A DNA stretch of 17,654 nucleotides from Schlegelella_A sp035995885 (GTDB taxonomy: Bacteria; Pseudomonadota; Gammaproteobacteria; Burkholderiales; Burkholderiaceae_C), in NCBI GenBank assembly GCA_035995885.1, contig DASYKC010000122.1, positions 1 to 17,654 on the forward strand, written 5' to 3'. The notes under the pieces are model-generated. The model ran no database searches and was not told the origin of the DNA. It saw only the letters and a program-made list of their open reading frames with translations. Below, piece after piece: positions 1-7,277 of this stretch. Position numbers and translations under genes: made by a program. Position 1 is the stretch's first letter. Every line of letters starts with the position of its first letter.

Positions 1-489
1 TCGGCCAACCTGCGCGCGATCGTCTCGCAGCGGCTGGTGCGGCGCGAGGACGGCCAGGGCCGCTCGGCGGCGATCGAGATCCTGCTCAACACGCCGACCA
101 TCGCCGAGCGCATCTTCCAGGGCGAGTTCCACGAGATCAAGGGAATGATGGCGAAGTCGCGCGAGCTCGGCATGTGCACCTTCGACGCGGCGCTGTTCGA
201 CCTCTACGACGCCGGCGCGATCAGCTTCGAAGAGGCGATCCGCAACGCCGACTCGGCCAACGAGCTGCGCCTGAACATCAAGCTGAAGAGCAAGCGCGGC
301 GAGCCGCAGGCGACCGACTTCGGCGGCCTCTCGCTCAACCCGATGACCCAGCCCGCCGACCTCGAGGAGCGCGACTTCCAGAAGATGCAGCAGGCGCAGC
401 AGGATCGGCGCGAGCGCGAGGAAGCGCAGCTGGCGGCGCTGCGCGAGAAGAAGCGCCTCGCCGAAGCGGCGGCCGCCAAGGCGTCGTGA
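1..489 (+). CDS. pilU: PilU-type twitching motility ATPase, C-terminal part (5' end outside window)
   Basis: The first base of the window is a codon start, and 162 residues run to a TGA stop. PilU is a cytoplasmic hexameric ATPase that works with PilT to retract type IV pili. The visible part holds the conserved C-terminal segment of PilT/PilU retraction ATPases: LRAIVSQRL, then ILLNTPTIAERI, then HEIKGMMAKSRELGMCTFD and EEAIRNADSANELRL. The long charged tail and the 'RNADSANELRLNIKL' ending favour PilU over PilT. Walker A and B lie upstream and cannot be checked. The last ~62 residues (from about residue 100) are a poorly conserved tail ending in an Arg/Glu/Ala-rich stretch with coiled-coil character. 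Its downstream neighbour is convergent, 52 bases away. A PilT partner gene would be expected just upstream, outside the window. Confidence 0.9.
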   Translation, partial: SANLRAIVSQRLVRREDGQGRSAAIEILLNTPTIAERIFQGEFHEIKGMMAKSRELGMCTFDAALFDLYDAGAISFEEAIRNADSANELRLNIKLKSKRGEPQATDFGGLSLNPMTQPADLEERDFQKMQQAQQDRREREEAQLAALREKKRLAEAAAAKAS

Positions 490-541
490 ACCGGCGCTGA
501 CGCGCGCGCGGCCGCCGACTCTCGACGGCACGCGCCGCAGG

Positions 542-1102
542 TCAGCGCGCCGTCTTGCCGGCGCCTGCGAACAGGCGGATCGTCTCGCGGTTGAAGGCGG
601 GAATGTCGTCCGGCTTGCGGCTGGTGACGAGGTTGCCGTCGACGACGACTTCCTCGTCGACCCACTCGGCGCCGCCGTTGCGCAGGTCGGTTCGCAGCGA
701 CGGCCAGCTCGTCATGCGGCAGCCCTTCGCGTAGCCGGTCTCGAGCACGGTCCACGGACCGTGGCAGATCGAGGCGACCGGCTTGCCGGCGTCGAAGAAG
801 GCCTTGACGAACGCGACCGCGTCCCGGTTCATGCGCAGCTTGTCCGGGTTCATGACGCCGCCGGGCAGGAGCAGCGCGGCGAAGTCGTCGGGCCTGGCGT
901 CGGCGAGCCTGACGTCGACCTTCACCTGCTCGCCCCAGTCGGTCATGTTCCAGCCGCGCACGCGGTCGTCCTTCGGCGAGACGACCCGGGTTCGTGCGCC
1001 TGCTTCGTCGAGCGCCCGGCGCGGCTCGAGCAGCTCGACCTGCTCGAATCCGTCTTCGACGAGGATGGCGACGTCGGTGCCTTGCAATGTGAGGCTGGCC
1101 AT
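542..1102 (-). CDS. DJ-1/PfpI family protein (class I glutamine amidotransferase-like)
   Basis: 186 residues, the usual size for the PfpI/YhbO branch of the DJ-1 superfamily. The likely nucleophile is Cys113 in the elbow motif A-S-I-C-H-G-P, followed by the characteristic His114; Glu16 (VEDGFEQVEL) is the expected acidic partner. Family members are intracellular stress proteins with reported deglycase, glyoxalase or protease activities; which applies here cannot be told from sequence. The ATG is fixed by a strong Shine-Dalgarno, AAAGGAG, 7 bases upstream. A perfect 7-bp inverted repeat lies just upstream of that site. The gene lies 107 bases downstream of the glycan operon on the same strand; its own ribosome site and this gap suggest separate expression. 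There is no functional link to the glycan genes beyond position. Confidence 0.9.
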   Translation of the reverse strand: MASLTLQGTDVAILVEDGFEQVELLEPRRALDEAGARTRVVSPKDDRVRGWNMTDWGEQVKVDVRLADARPDDFAALLLPGGVMNPDKLRMNRDAVAFVKAFFDAGKPVASICHGPWTVLETGYAKGCRMTSWPSLRTDLRNGGAEWVDEEVVVDGNLVTSRKPDDIPAFNRETIRLFAGAGKTAR

Positions 1103-1109
1103 GGTGGAT

Positions 1110-1116
1110 CTCCTTT
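1110..1116 (-). promoter_or_regulatory. Shine-Dalgarno of the DJ-1/PfpI gene
   Basis: On the minus strand the sequence reads AAAGGAG, followed by 7 bases and then the ATG at 1102. It is the clearest ribosome binding site in the window; most other genes here start by overlap with the preceding stop codon. It decides the start of the DJ-1/PfpI gene. Confidence 0.8.
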
Positions 1117-1121
1117 CGATG

Positions 1122-1138
1122 CGGCACGGAGCGTGCCG
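1122..1138. repeat. Perfect 7-bp inverted repeat in the DJ-1/PfpI leader
   Basis: CGGCACG, a 3-base spacer (GAG), then CGTGCCG. It ends about 5 bases upstream of the Shine-Dalgarno of the DJ-1/PfpI gene. It could be a regulator half-site pair, or an mRNA hairpin next to the ribosome site. There is no T-run after it on either strand, so it is not a convincing intrinsic terminator. In such GC-rich DNA a short palindrome may also be chance. Confidence 0.4.
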
Positions 1139-1209
1139 GTTGCGTCGGAGAAACTGGCAACGGCCATGCCGCACGCGCGACTGCGGCGCGGGCGAGGCCG
1201 GCGCGCCCG

Positions 1210-2208
1210 TCACCCGCTCGGCACGGCGAGATCGACCATCGTCCGCGTGCCGATCTGCAGCAGCGCGCGGAAATAGTGGATGGTCCGCGCCAGCCCGTCC
1301 TCGAGCGCGACGCGCGGCTGCCAGCCGAGCTCGGCGCGGGCGAGCGCGATGTCGGGCTTGCGCCGCTGCGGGTCGTCGGCCGGCAGCGGCCGGTGAACGA
1401 TGCGCGAGGCGCTGTCCGTGAGGCGCAGGACGATCTCGGCGAGCTCGAGCACCGTGTGCTCCTCGGGGTTGCCGATGTTGACCGGGCCCTCGATGTCGCT
1501 GTCCATCATCCGCACCAGGCCGTCGACGGTGTCGGCGACGTAGCAGAAGCTGCGCGTCTGCTCGCCCCGGCCGTAGACGGTGAGCGGCTCGCCGCGCAGC
1601 GCCTGGACAATGAAGTTGCTGACCACGCGGCCGTCGCCCGGCGTCAGGCGCGGGCCGTAGCTGTTGAAGAGGCGAACGATGCGGATCGGCAGGCCGCGCT
1701 CGCGGTGGTAGGCGAACGCCAGCGCCTCGGCGCAGCGCTTGCCCTCGTCGTAGCACGAGCGCGGCCCGATCGGATTGACGTGGCCGTGGTACGACTCGGT
1801 CTGCGGGTGCACCTGCGGGTCGCCGTAGACCTCGCTCGTCGACGCCTGCAGCAGGCGAGCGCCGCTGCGCTCGGCGATCTCGAGCAGGCGCCAGATGCCG
1901 AGCACGCTGGTCAGCGTCGTCTGCACCGGATGGCGCTGGTAGTAGGCCGGGCTCGCCGGACACGCCAGGTTGAAGATGCGCAGCGCCGACCTCGCCTCGA
2001 GCGGCAGCTCGCGCGCGATGTCGTGCCGCGCGGTGCGAAAGCGCGGCTGCTTCAGCAGGTGGGCGATGTGCGACGGATCGCCGGTCGAGAGATCGTCGAC
2101 GGCGAGCACCGAATGGCCGGCGCCGAGCAGGCGCTCGCACAGGTGGCTGCCGACGAAGCCGGCGCCGCCGGTGACGAGGATGACAGGCTCGCGGGGCGGT
2201 CGCTTCAT
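1210..2208 (-). CDS. UDP-glucuronate decarboxylase (UDP-xylose synthase), SDR family
   Basis: 332 residues, an extended short-chain dehydrogenase/reductase. It converts UDP-glucuronate to UDP-xylose with bound NAD+, in the cytoplasm. The Rossmann motif GGAGFVGSHL has Gly14, Gly17 and Gly20, followed by the acidic VDDLSTG around residues 37-43. The UXS active site is very clear: S-T-S-E-V-Y-G-D-P (Thr124, Glu126), then HVNPIGPRSCYDEGKR with Tyr153 and Lys157, and the downstream RRKPDI segment. The motif LACPASPAYYQ is also typical of UXS as opposed to dTDP-glucose dehydratases. It is the last gene of the glycan operon, starting 10 bases after the preceding glycosyltransferase stop. This implies that UDP-xylose, or a 4-keto-pentose intermediate, supplies one of the linked transferases. 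A different UDP-sugar decarboxylase or epimerase is possible but less likely. Confidence 0.92.
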   Translation of the reverse strand: MKRPPREPVILVTGGAGFVGSHLCERLLGAGHSVLAVDDLSTGDPSHIAHLLKQPRFRTARHDIARELPLEARSALRIFNLACPASPAYYQRHPVQTTLTSVLGIWRLLEIAERSGARLLQASTSEVYGDPQVHPQTESYHGHVNPIGPRSCYDEGKRCAEALAFAYHRERGLPIRIVRLFNSYGPRLTPGDGRVVSNFIVQALRGEPLTVYGRGEQTRSFCYVADTVDGLVRMMDSDIEGPVNIGNPEEHTVLELAEIVLRLTDSASRIVHRPLPADDPQRRKPDIALARAELGWQPRVALEDGLARTIHYFRALLQIGTRTMVDLAVPSG

Positions 2209-2218
2209 GGCGCTTGGT

Positions 2219-3166
2219 TCAGGCGGCGACGCGATCGAGCGCGTCCTGCCAGTCGGCGACGAAGCGGTCGATCGCGAAGCGCTCGCGCGCCGTCGCGCGG
2301 GCGCCCTCGCCGAGCCGGCGCGCCAGGCCGGCGTCGGCGAGCAGCTCGCCCATGCAGTCGACGAGCGCGTCGACGTCGGTGTCGACGAAGCCGTTCTCGC
2401 CGTTGCGGATGACGGTGACGAGCTCGGTCGTCGCCAGGCCGACGATCGGCAGGCCGATCATCATCGCCTCGACGATCGCCAGGCCGAGGCTCGTGTAGCG
2501 GATCGGGTTGAAGAAGAAGCGGTGCGCGGCGAGCACGTCGGGCAGGCGCGCGTTGGCGATCTCGCCCTCGCCGCCGACGGCGCGGCTGTCCATGCCGTAG
2601 AGCGAGAGCGGAACGCGCCGGGCGACGTCGCGATAGACGTCGAGGCCGAGGCGGCGGCCGCGCGACGGCAGGTTGTTGACGACGACCGCGCCGCGCGCGA
2701 CGTGGCCGCTGTAGCGCGCGTCCGAGAGCGGCAGCACGCCGTGCTCGATCACCTGCGTCGGCGTCGGCCCGGAGTCCCACATCAGGTCGTTGAAGTGGGT
2801 GACGTGGACGAGCAGAACGTTCGGGTCGGCGACCCAGTGGCGGCTGTCGGTCGGGTGCTGCTGCGGCGGATCGTGCTCGATGTAGATGCGCGGCAGGCGG
2901 CGCTGCGCCTCGCTCAGGATCTCGTGCTGGACGATCTCCCACTCGCGCCGCGACTGGAAGATGACGACGTCGAACTCGCTCTCGCGCAGCCGCTCGACCG
3001 GCAGGTCGTGAACGTTCGGTCCCCACGGCAGGGTGCCGCTGCGGCCGCTGTGGTGCTCGGCGCGGGCCGGGTCGTTGACGAGATGGAACTCGTGCGGCAC
3101 CTGCGTCAGGTAGTACAGGTAGTTGCCGTGCACGTGCCAGGTGAGGATGCGCAGGCGCCGCTTCAT
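2219..3166 (-). CDS. GT4-like glycosyltransferase (GT-B fold), short form
   Basis: 315 residues, shorter than usual GT4 enzymes (about 350-420). The C-terminal half shows the GT-B nucleotide-sugar region: RFFFNPIRYTSLGLAIVEAM, then GLPIVGLATTEL and IRNGENGFVD. The usual E-x7-E motif is incomplete: Glu233 is present but the first Glu position is Thr225. The N-terminal half (ILTWHVHGNYLYYLTQVPHEFHL, then FDVVIFQSRREWEI) fits an acceptor-binding Rossmann domain. The start is set by an ATGA overlap with the upstream GT9 gene; the frame stays open further upstream, but that is GC-driven and antisense or out of frame to the GT9 and GT2 genes. Donor and acceptor are unknown; UDP-xylose is a reasonable guess because the UDP-xylose synthase gene follows immediately. 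Confidence 0.85.
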   Translation of the reverse strand: MKRRLRILTWHVHGNYLYYLTQVPHEFHLVNDPARAEHHSGRSGTLPWGPNVHDLPVERLRESEFDVVIFQSRREWEIVQHEILSEAQRRLPRIYIEHDPPQQHPTDSRHWVADPNVLLVHVTHFNDLMWDSGPTPTQVIEHGVLPLSDARYSGHVARGAVVVNNLPSRGRRLGLDVYRDVARRVPLSLYGMDSRAVGGEGEIANARLPDVLAAHRFFFNPIRYTSLGLAIVEAMMIGLPIVGLATTELVTVIRNGENGFVDTDVDALVDCMGELLADAGLARRLGEGARATARERFAIDRFVADWQDALDRVAA

Positions 3167-4257
3167 GACGCGGCCCCCGCCGGCGCGGCGACGGCCGCGA
3201 AGCGGCGATGCGCGCCGAGGCCGAGCGCCGCGACGACGTCGTCGGCCGAGATCGCCTCGGCGCAGGCGTGGCCGATCGGGCAGACGACGTGCGCGCACGG
3301 CCGGCACGGCAGCGCCTGCCAGAGGACGCGATGGCGCGTGCGGTCGAGCGGCGCCCAGCGCGCGACGTCCGCGCCGCAGCTGATCACGACGCTCGGGCAG
3401 CCGAGCGCGGCGGCGATGTGCGAGACGCTCGTGTCGTTGCAGACGATGGCCTCGGCGCCCGCGATCAGGGCGCCGAGCGCGCCGAGCGTCGTCTTGCCGG
3501 CCAGGCTGACGGCGCGCCGGCGCATGCGTCGCATCAGCGCGTCGACGGCGGCCGATTCGGAGGTGCTGCCGGTCAGCACGACCGAGCGACCGGTCGCCGC
3601 GATCGCGTCGGCGACGGCGGCGAAGCGCTCGACCGGCCAGCGCCGCGACGGCAATTGCGCGCCGGCGTGGATGCAGACGTAGGGCGACTCGTCGTCGGCG
3701 CCGGCCCACGCTGCGGCGAGGGCGACGCGGTCGGCGCCGGTGACCGGGAACTCGAGCGCCGTGCCGCGGCGCGGCAGGCCGAGATGATCGGTGAGGGCGA
3801 GCAGGCGCTCGATCTCGTGGCCGGTCGTCGGCCAGGGCGCGAACAGGGCGCGGTCGCAGCGCGGCACGCTCGCCGCGGCATCGAAGAAGCCGGCGCAGTG
3901 GCGCGCGCCGAAGGCGGCGACGAGCGGGTTGACGATCGCGCCGCTGCCGTGCATCTGCAACGCCAGGTCGAAGCGATGCGCCCGCACCGCGGCGAAGAAG
4001 CCGGGCAGCGCCGCCGCGTCGACCGCGACTTCGGGCAGTCCGGGATAGCCGGGCAGGGCGATGAAGTCGTCGATCAGGGGGTCGAGGCGCGCCGCCATCG
4101 GCCGCGTCGACTCGAGGCCGATCCAGGTGATCGAGGCGTCGGGGAACGCGCCGCGCAGGGCGCGCAGCGCCGGCACGGCGCACAGCATGTCGCCGAGCAT
4201 CAGGGCGCGGAAGACCGCGATGCGCGCGATCGGCGCGTCGTTGAGTACCGGGTGCAC
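3163..4257 (-). CDS. GT9 family glycosyltransferase (heptosyltransferase-like), first copy
   Basis: 364 residues. GT9 enzymes transfer ADP-heptose, or related sugars, to LPS core at the cytoplasmic face of the inner membrane. The N-terminal motif RALMLGDMLCAVPALRALR carries the family Asp (Asp23 in L-G-D-M). The C-terminal domain has VCIHAGAQLPSRRWP and CNDTSVSHIAAALGCPSVV, the usual nucleotide-sugar loop. A cysteine cluster at residues 318, 321, 326 and 332 (C-x2-C-x4-C-x5-C) recurs in the second GT9 of this operon. The likely start is GTG, 9 bases after the stop of the GT2 gene, with no good Shine-Dalgarno. The stop overlaps the next gene by ATGA. It is not clearly WaaC, WaaF or WaaQ. Confidence 0.9.
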   Translation of the reverse strand: MHPVLNDAPIARIAVFRALMLGDMLCAVPALRALRGAFPDASITWIGLESTRPMAARLDPLIDDFIALPGYPGLPEVAVDAAALPGFFAAVRAHRFDLALQMHGSGAIVNPLVAAFGARHCAGFFDAAASVPRCDRALFAPWPTTGHEIERLLALTDHLGLPRRGTALEFPVTGADRVALAAAWAGADDESPYVCIHAGAQLPSRRWPVERFAAVADAIAATGRSVVLTGSTSESAAVDALMRRMRRRAVSLAGKTTLGALGALIAGAEAIVCNDTSVSHIAAALGCPSVVISCGADVARWAPLDRTRHRVLWQALPCRPCAHVVCPIGHACAEAISADDVVAALGLGAHRRFAAVAAPAGAAS

Positions 4258-4266
4258 GATCGATTG

Positions 4267-5355
4267 CTAGAGATAGCCGACCCGGAAGTGGATCGCGCCG
4301 CGCAGGCGCCAGTAGACCGACAGGTACGGGATCGCCGCCGACGTCACGATCATCTCGAGGACGTGCGCCGGCGCGTGCGAGGTGCGGCGCAGGCGCCGGC
4401 GCGCGACGTCGGCGATCAGGACCAGCGCGACCGCCGCGCTCGCAGCCGCCGAGCCGATCACGCCGGTCGCCATGAAGAACGCGGCGGCGAGCGAGAGGGC
4501 GACGACGGCGTAGTAGTTCCACGGCGGCGCCGCCAGGATTCGCTGGCGATAGAGGCGCGGATATTTCTTGTAGAGAAGCGCGTCGTAGAAGACGTTCTTC
4601 TGCTGGCGCAGGCTCACGCCCCACGCTTCCGCGCGCACCGGGTGGGTGACGACGGCGTCGGCGCAGCGGGCGACGCGGCCCTTCTCCTCGAGCGCGAACT
4701 GCAGGTCGGAATCCTCGCGCCAGGGGCGCTCGAAGCGCTCGTCGAAGCCGCCGATGCCGATCAGCGCGTTGCGCCGCACGAACGCGTTCGCGGTGACGAA
4801 CTCGGCCCGCTCGAGGCCGCGCGTCATGAGCTCGTGATCGGTGGGCGCGGCCGCGCCGCCGGCCGGAGCGTTCGCGCCGTCGGTCGCTGCGTTCGGCGAC
4901 GGCACGGTGACGCGCCCGGCGACGGCGACGACGTCGTCGACCAGCGCCCGCTCGCCGTGCGCGAGCCAGTCGCGATCGGGCAGCGTGTCGTCGTCGGTGA
5001 AGGCGATGATCGGCGCGCGCGCGGCGCGCCAGCCGGCGTTGCGTGCCGCGGCCGGGCCGCGGCCGCGCGGTGGTCGCAGGTAGCGGATCGTGTGCGCCGG
5101 ATGAGCGCGCGCCACGGCGTCGACCGCAGCCTCGGTGTCGGCGCTGCGGCCGTCGTCGACGACCACGACCTCGAACGCCGCCGGATCGAAGCGCTGGGCC
5201 ACGATCGCCTGGAGGCAACGGGCGATGAGGACGGGCCGGCGGCAGGTCGGAATCACGATCGAGAGGCGCGGCCAGCCGCCGGGGCAAGCCGCGCCGGGCG
5301 AAGCGCGCAGCGGCTGCGTCGGGCTCGCATCGGTGTCGCTCAGCACCGAGCTCAT
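4267..5355 (-). CDS. GT2 family glycosyltransferase with C-terminal membrane helices
   Basis: 362 residues. The GT-A fold signature is complete: SIVIPTCRRP (residues 32-41), VVVVDDG with Asp67-Asp68, the metal-binding FTDDD (Asp121-123), and REDSDLQFALEEKG as the acceptor/base ED motif. After the catalytic domain there are hydrophobic segments (VVALSLAAAFFMATGVIG and AVALVLIADVA) that would hold the enzyme at the inner membrane. The first ~29 residues are a low-complexity extension before the fold. The start is set by an ATGA overlap with the carbamoyltransferase stop. An Ala/Gly-rich stretch near residues 155-175 (NAATDGANAPAGGAAAP) looks like a surface loop. Donor and acceptor are unknown; the neighbours suggest a heptose-containing surface glycan. 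Confidence 0.9.
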   Translation of the reverse strand: MSSVLSDTDASPTQPLRASPGAACPGGWPRLSIVIPTCRRPVLIARCLQAIVAQRFDPAAFEVVVVDDGRSADTEAAVDAVARAHPAHTIRYLRPPRGRGPAAARNAGWRAARAPIIAFTDDDTLPDRDWLAHGERALVDDVVAVAGRVTVPSPNAATDGANAPAGGAAAPTDHELMTRGLERAEFVTANAFVRRNALIGIGGFDERFERPWREDSDLQFALEEKGRVARCADAVVTHPVRAEAWGVSLRQQKNVFYDALLYKKYPRLYRQRILAAPPWNYYAVVALSLAAAFFMATGVIGSAAASAAVALVLIADVARRRLRRTSHAPAHVLEMIVTSAAIPYLSVYWRLRGAIHFRVGYL

Positions 5356-7277
5356 CGCGTCTTCTCCACGATGAAGCTGCCGATCGCGAGGGCGTCGAGC
5401 GGGGTGCTGAAGAACGCCTCGACCGCGGCCCGGGGCGTGCCGACGATCGGCTCGCCGCGGACGTTGAACGAGGTGTTGACGAGCACCGGCACGCCGGTCC
5501 TCTTCCCGAACGCGCGCAGCAGGGCGTGAAAGCGCGGATTCGTCGCGGCGTCGACGGTCTGCACGCGAGCGCTGCGGTCGGTGTGGCACGCCGAAGGAAT
5601 CCGCGCCGCCTGCTCGGCCGCGACGTCGTAGACGAACAGCATGAAGGGCGAGCTGCCGCCGTTGGCGTCGGCCGGTGCGAACCACGCCGCCATGTCCTCC
5701 TGCGCGACTGCCGGCGCGACCGGGCGGAAGTCCTCGCGATCCTTGAGCTCGTTGAGGCGCACCTGCATCGCCGGGTCGATCGGCGAGGCGAGGATCGAGC
5801 GCGCGCCGAGCGCGCGCGGACCGAATTCCATGCGGCCCTGGAACCAGCCGACGATGCGGTCGGCGGCGAGCAGCGCGGCGACCGCGTCGACGAGCTCGGC
5901 GTCGTCGGCGCAGCGCCGGTACGTCAGCTTGGCCCAGGCGAGCGTGCGCTCGATCGCGTCGTCGTCGAAGCCGGGGCCGAGGTAGGCGTGGGCCATCGTC
6001 CAGCGGCGCGGCGCGAGCGGCGTCGCCGCCGGCGACTGCGCCGGCGAGGGCGAAAGCGGCGGTGACCGCGCCGGCGCCGGCGAAGGCGAAGACGCAGACG
6101 CAGACGCAGACGCAGTCGCGGACGCAGACGCAGACGCGGACGCGGACGCAGGCAACGACACCGCGCGGCTGCGCGAGTCGACCCAGAGCGCGGCGCCGAG
6201 CGCAGTGCCGGCGTCGCCGGCGGCGGGCTGGACCCAGACGTCGTCGAACAGGCCGCTGTCGCGCAGGCGCGAGTTCATCACGCAGTTGAGGGCGACGCCG
6301 CCGGCCATCGCCAGGCGGCGCTCGCCGCTCGCCTCGCGCAGCCAGGCGGCGACGGCGAGGACGGTCTCCTCGAGCACGTCCTGCAGCGACGCCGCGAGGT
6401 CGAGATGGCGCTGCTCAAGCGGCGCGCCGCGCCGTCGCGGCGCGCCGAAGAGCGCTTCGCTGTCGAACCGATCGACGACGTACTGCCCGCCGGCGCCGAC
6501 GTGGACGTGGTCGCGCAGCGCCGCCTTCAGCGTCGGCGTGCCGAGCGCGGCGAGCGCCATCACCTTGTACTCGTCGCTCGAGTGCAGGAAGCCGAGGTGC
6601 GAGGTGATCTTTTCGTAGAGCAGGCCGAGCGAGCTCGGCATCTCGACGCCGCCGAGGCTGCGGTAGACGAGCGTGCCGTCGCGCGACGCGCAGACGCCAT
6701 AGCTCGTCGTCGCGCGCTCGCCGCGGCCGTCGATCGTCATCACTGCGCAGGCGTCGAACGGCGCGGCGAGGAAGGCGCTCGCCTGGTGCGCGAGGTGGTG
6801 GCCGACGAAGTGCCAGCGATAGGGCGGCCGGCGCACGTCGATGCCCGCGAATCGTGCCGCGAGGTGATGCGGCGCGCCGTCGACCAGCTGCTCGGGCGCG
6901 TTGCGCAGGTAGGCGAGGAAGAGCGGGTCCCACGGGCTCTGCGACGACGTCGCGGCCGAGGGCAGCGAGCGCGACGGCCGGATCGGCAGCGCGATCGATG
7001 TCGCGCCATCGCCGTCGGCGTCACCGGCGCCGCCATCGAGCGCGTCGGGATCGAAGCTGTAGGCGACGTGGTCGATTCCGGCGAGCGTCACGCCGGCTGC
7101 GCCGAGGCAGTAGTCGATCGCGTTGAAGGGCAGCTCCCAGGCCGTGAACGGCACCGGCCGCTTGCCGTGCTTGATGCGCGTGAAGCGCTCTTCCTCGGCC
7201 GCGGCGACGACCTCGCCGTCGACGACGAGCGCCGCTGCCGAATCGTGGAACGCGGCGTTGATGCCGAGGGTGATCAT
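5352..7277 (-). CDS. NodU/TobZ/CmcH-type O-carbamoyltransferase with repeat-encoded linker
   Basis: 641 residues. This family makes carbamoyl-adenylate from carbamoyl phosphate and ATP in a C-terminal YrdC-like domain and transfers the carbamoyl group to a sugar hydroxyl in an N-terminal Kae1-like domain. The N-terminal domain shows the family opening (GINAAFHDSAAALVVDGEV, His11), HHLAH (His160, His164), TIDG (Asp183), DEYKVMALA, GGVALNC and AGDAG (Asp355); by comparison with TobZ, His160, His164, Asp183 and Asp355 are the expected metal ligands. The C-terminal domain has GRMEFGPRALGARSIL, DREDFRPVAPAV and NTSFNVRGEPIV. Between the domains (about 371-425) is an inserted Ala/Ser/Pro linker, coded by a tandem hexanucleotide. 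The start is set by an ATGA overlap with the upstream GT9. In Pseudomonas aeruginosa a carbamoyltransferase in the LPS core cluster modifies inner-core heptose; a similar role is inferred here. NodU in Nod-factor synthesis is the alternative family role but does not fit these neighbours. Confidence 0.93.
   Translation of the reverse strand: MITLGINAAFHDSAAALVVDGEVVAAAEEERFTRIKHGKRPVPFTAWELPFNAIDYCLGAAGVTLAGIDHVAYSFDPDALDGGAGDADGDGATSIALPIRPSRSLPSAATSSQSPWDPLFLAYLRNAPEQLVDGAPHHLAARFAGIDVRRPPYRWHFVGHHLAHQASAFLAAPFDACAVMTIDGRGERATTSYGVCASRDGTLVYRSLGGVEMPSSLGLLYEKITSHLGFLHSSDEYKVMALAALGTPTLKAALRDHVHVGAGGQYVVDRFDSEALFGAPRRRGAPLEQRHLDLAASLQDVLEETVLAVAAWLREASGERRLAMAGGVALNCVMNSRLRDSGLFDDVWVQPAAGDAGTALGAALWVDSRSRAVSLPASASASASASATASASASASSPSPAPARSPPLSPSPAQSPAATPLAPRRWTMAHAYLGPGFDDDAIERTLAWAKLTYRRCADDAELVDAVAALLAADRIVGWFQGRMEFGPRALGARSILASPIDPAMQVRLNELKDREDFRPVAPAVAQEDMAAWFAPADANGGSSPFMLFVYDVAAEQAARIPSACHTDRSARVQTVDAATNPRFHALLRAFGKRTGVPVLVNTSFNVRGEPIVGTPRAAVEAFFSTPLDALAIGSFIVEKTR
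6009..6089. repeat. Ser/Pro/Ala-rich segment with an imperfect internal repeat, adjoining the hexanucleotide array
   Basis: On the coding strand this gives two related blocks, SPSPAPARSPPL and then SPSPAQSPAATP, so an imperfect ~12-residue unit is present twice. On the plus strand the related runs both start GCGCCGGCG. It extends the flexible interdomain linker of the carbamoyltransferase beyond the Ala-Ser array. Confidence 0.6.
6091..6150. repeat. Tandem hexanucleotide repeat (GACGCA)n inside the carbamoyltransferase gene
   Basis: Ten consecutive 6-base units: seven are GACGCA, two are GACGCG (the eighth and ninth) and one is GTCGCG (the fifth). On the coding (minus) strand they give alternating Ala and Ser codons, about residues 376-396. 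Because the unit is a multiple of three, gain or loss of units would change linker length without a frameshift. The repeat falls between the two catalytic domains. Confidence 0.92.

Noticed and set aside
494..548. 8-bp inverted repeat GCGCTGAC / GTCAGCGC between the convergent pilU and DJ-1/PfpI genes
   Set aside because: The loop is about 39 bases and no T-run follows on either strand, so it is not a credible intrinsic terminator.
1168..1187. 6-bp stem GCCGCA / TGCGGC downstream of the UDP-xylose synthase stop, considered as operon terminator
   Set aside because: Short stem, 8-base loop and no adjacent U-tract; indistinguishable from chance in such GC-rich DNA.
3208..5529. 773-residue open frame on the plus strand
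   Set aside because: Antisense to the GT9, GT2 and carbamoyltransferase genes, which have full family motifs; the composition is that of a GC-driven shadow.
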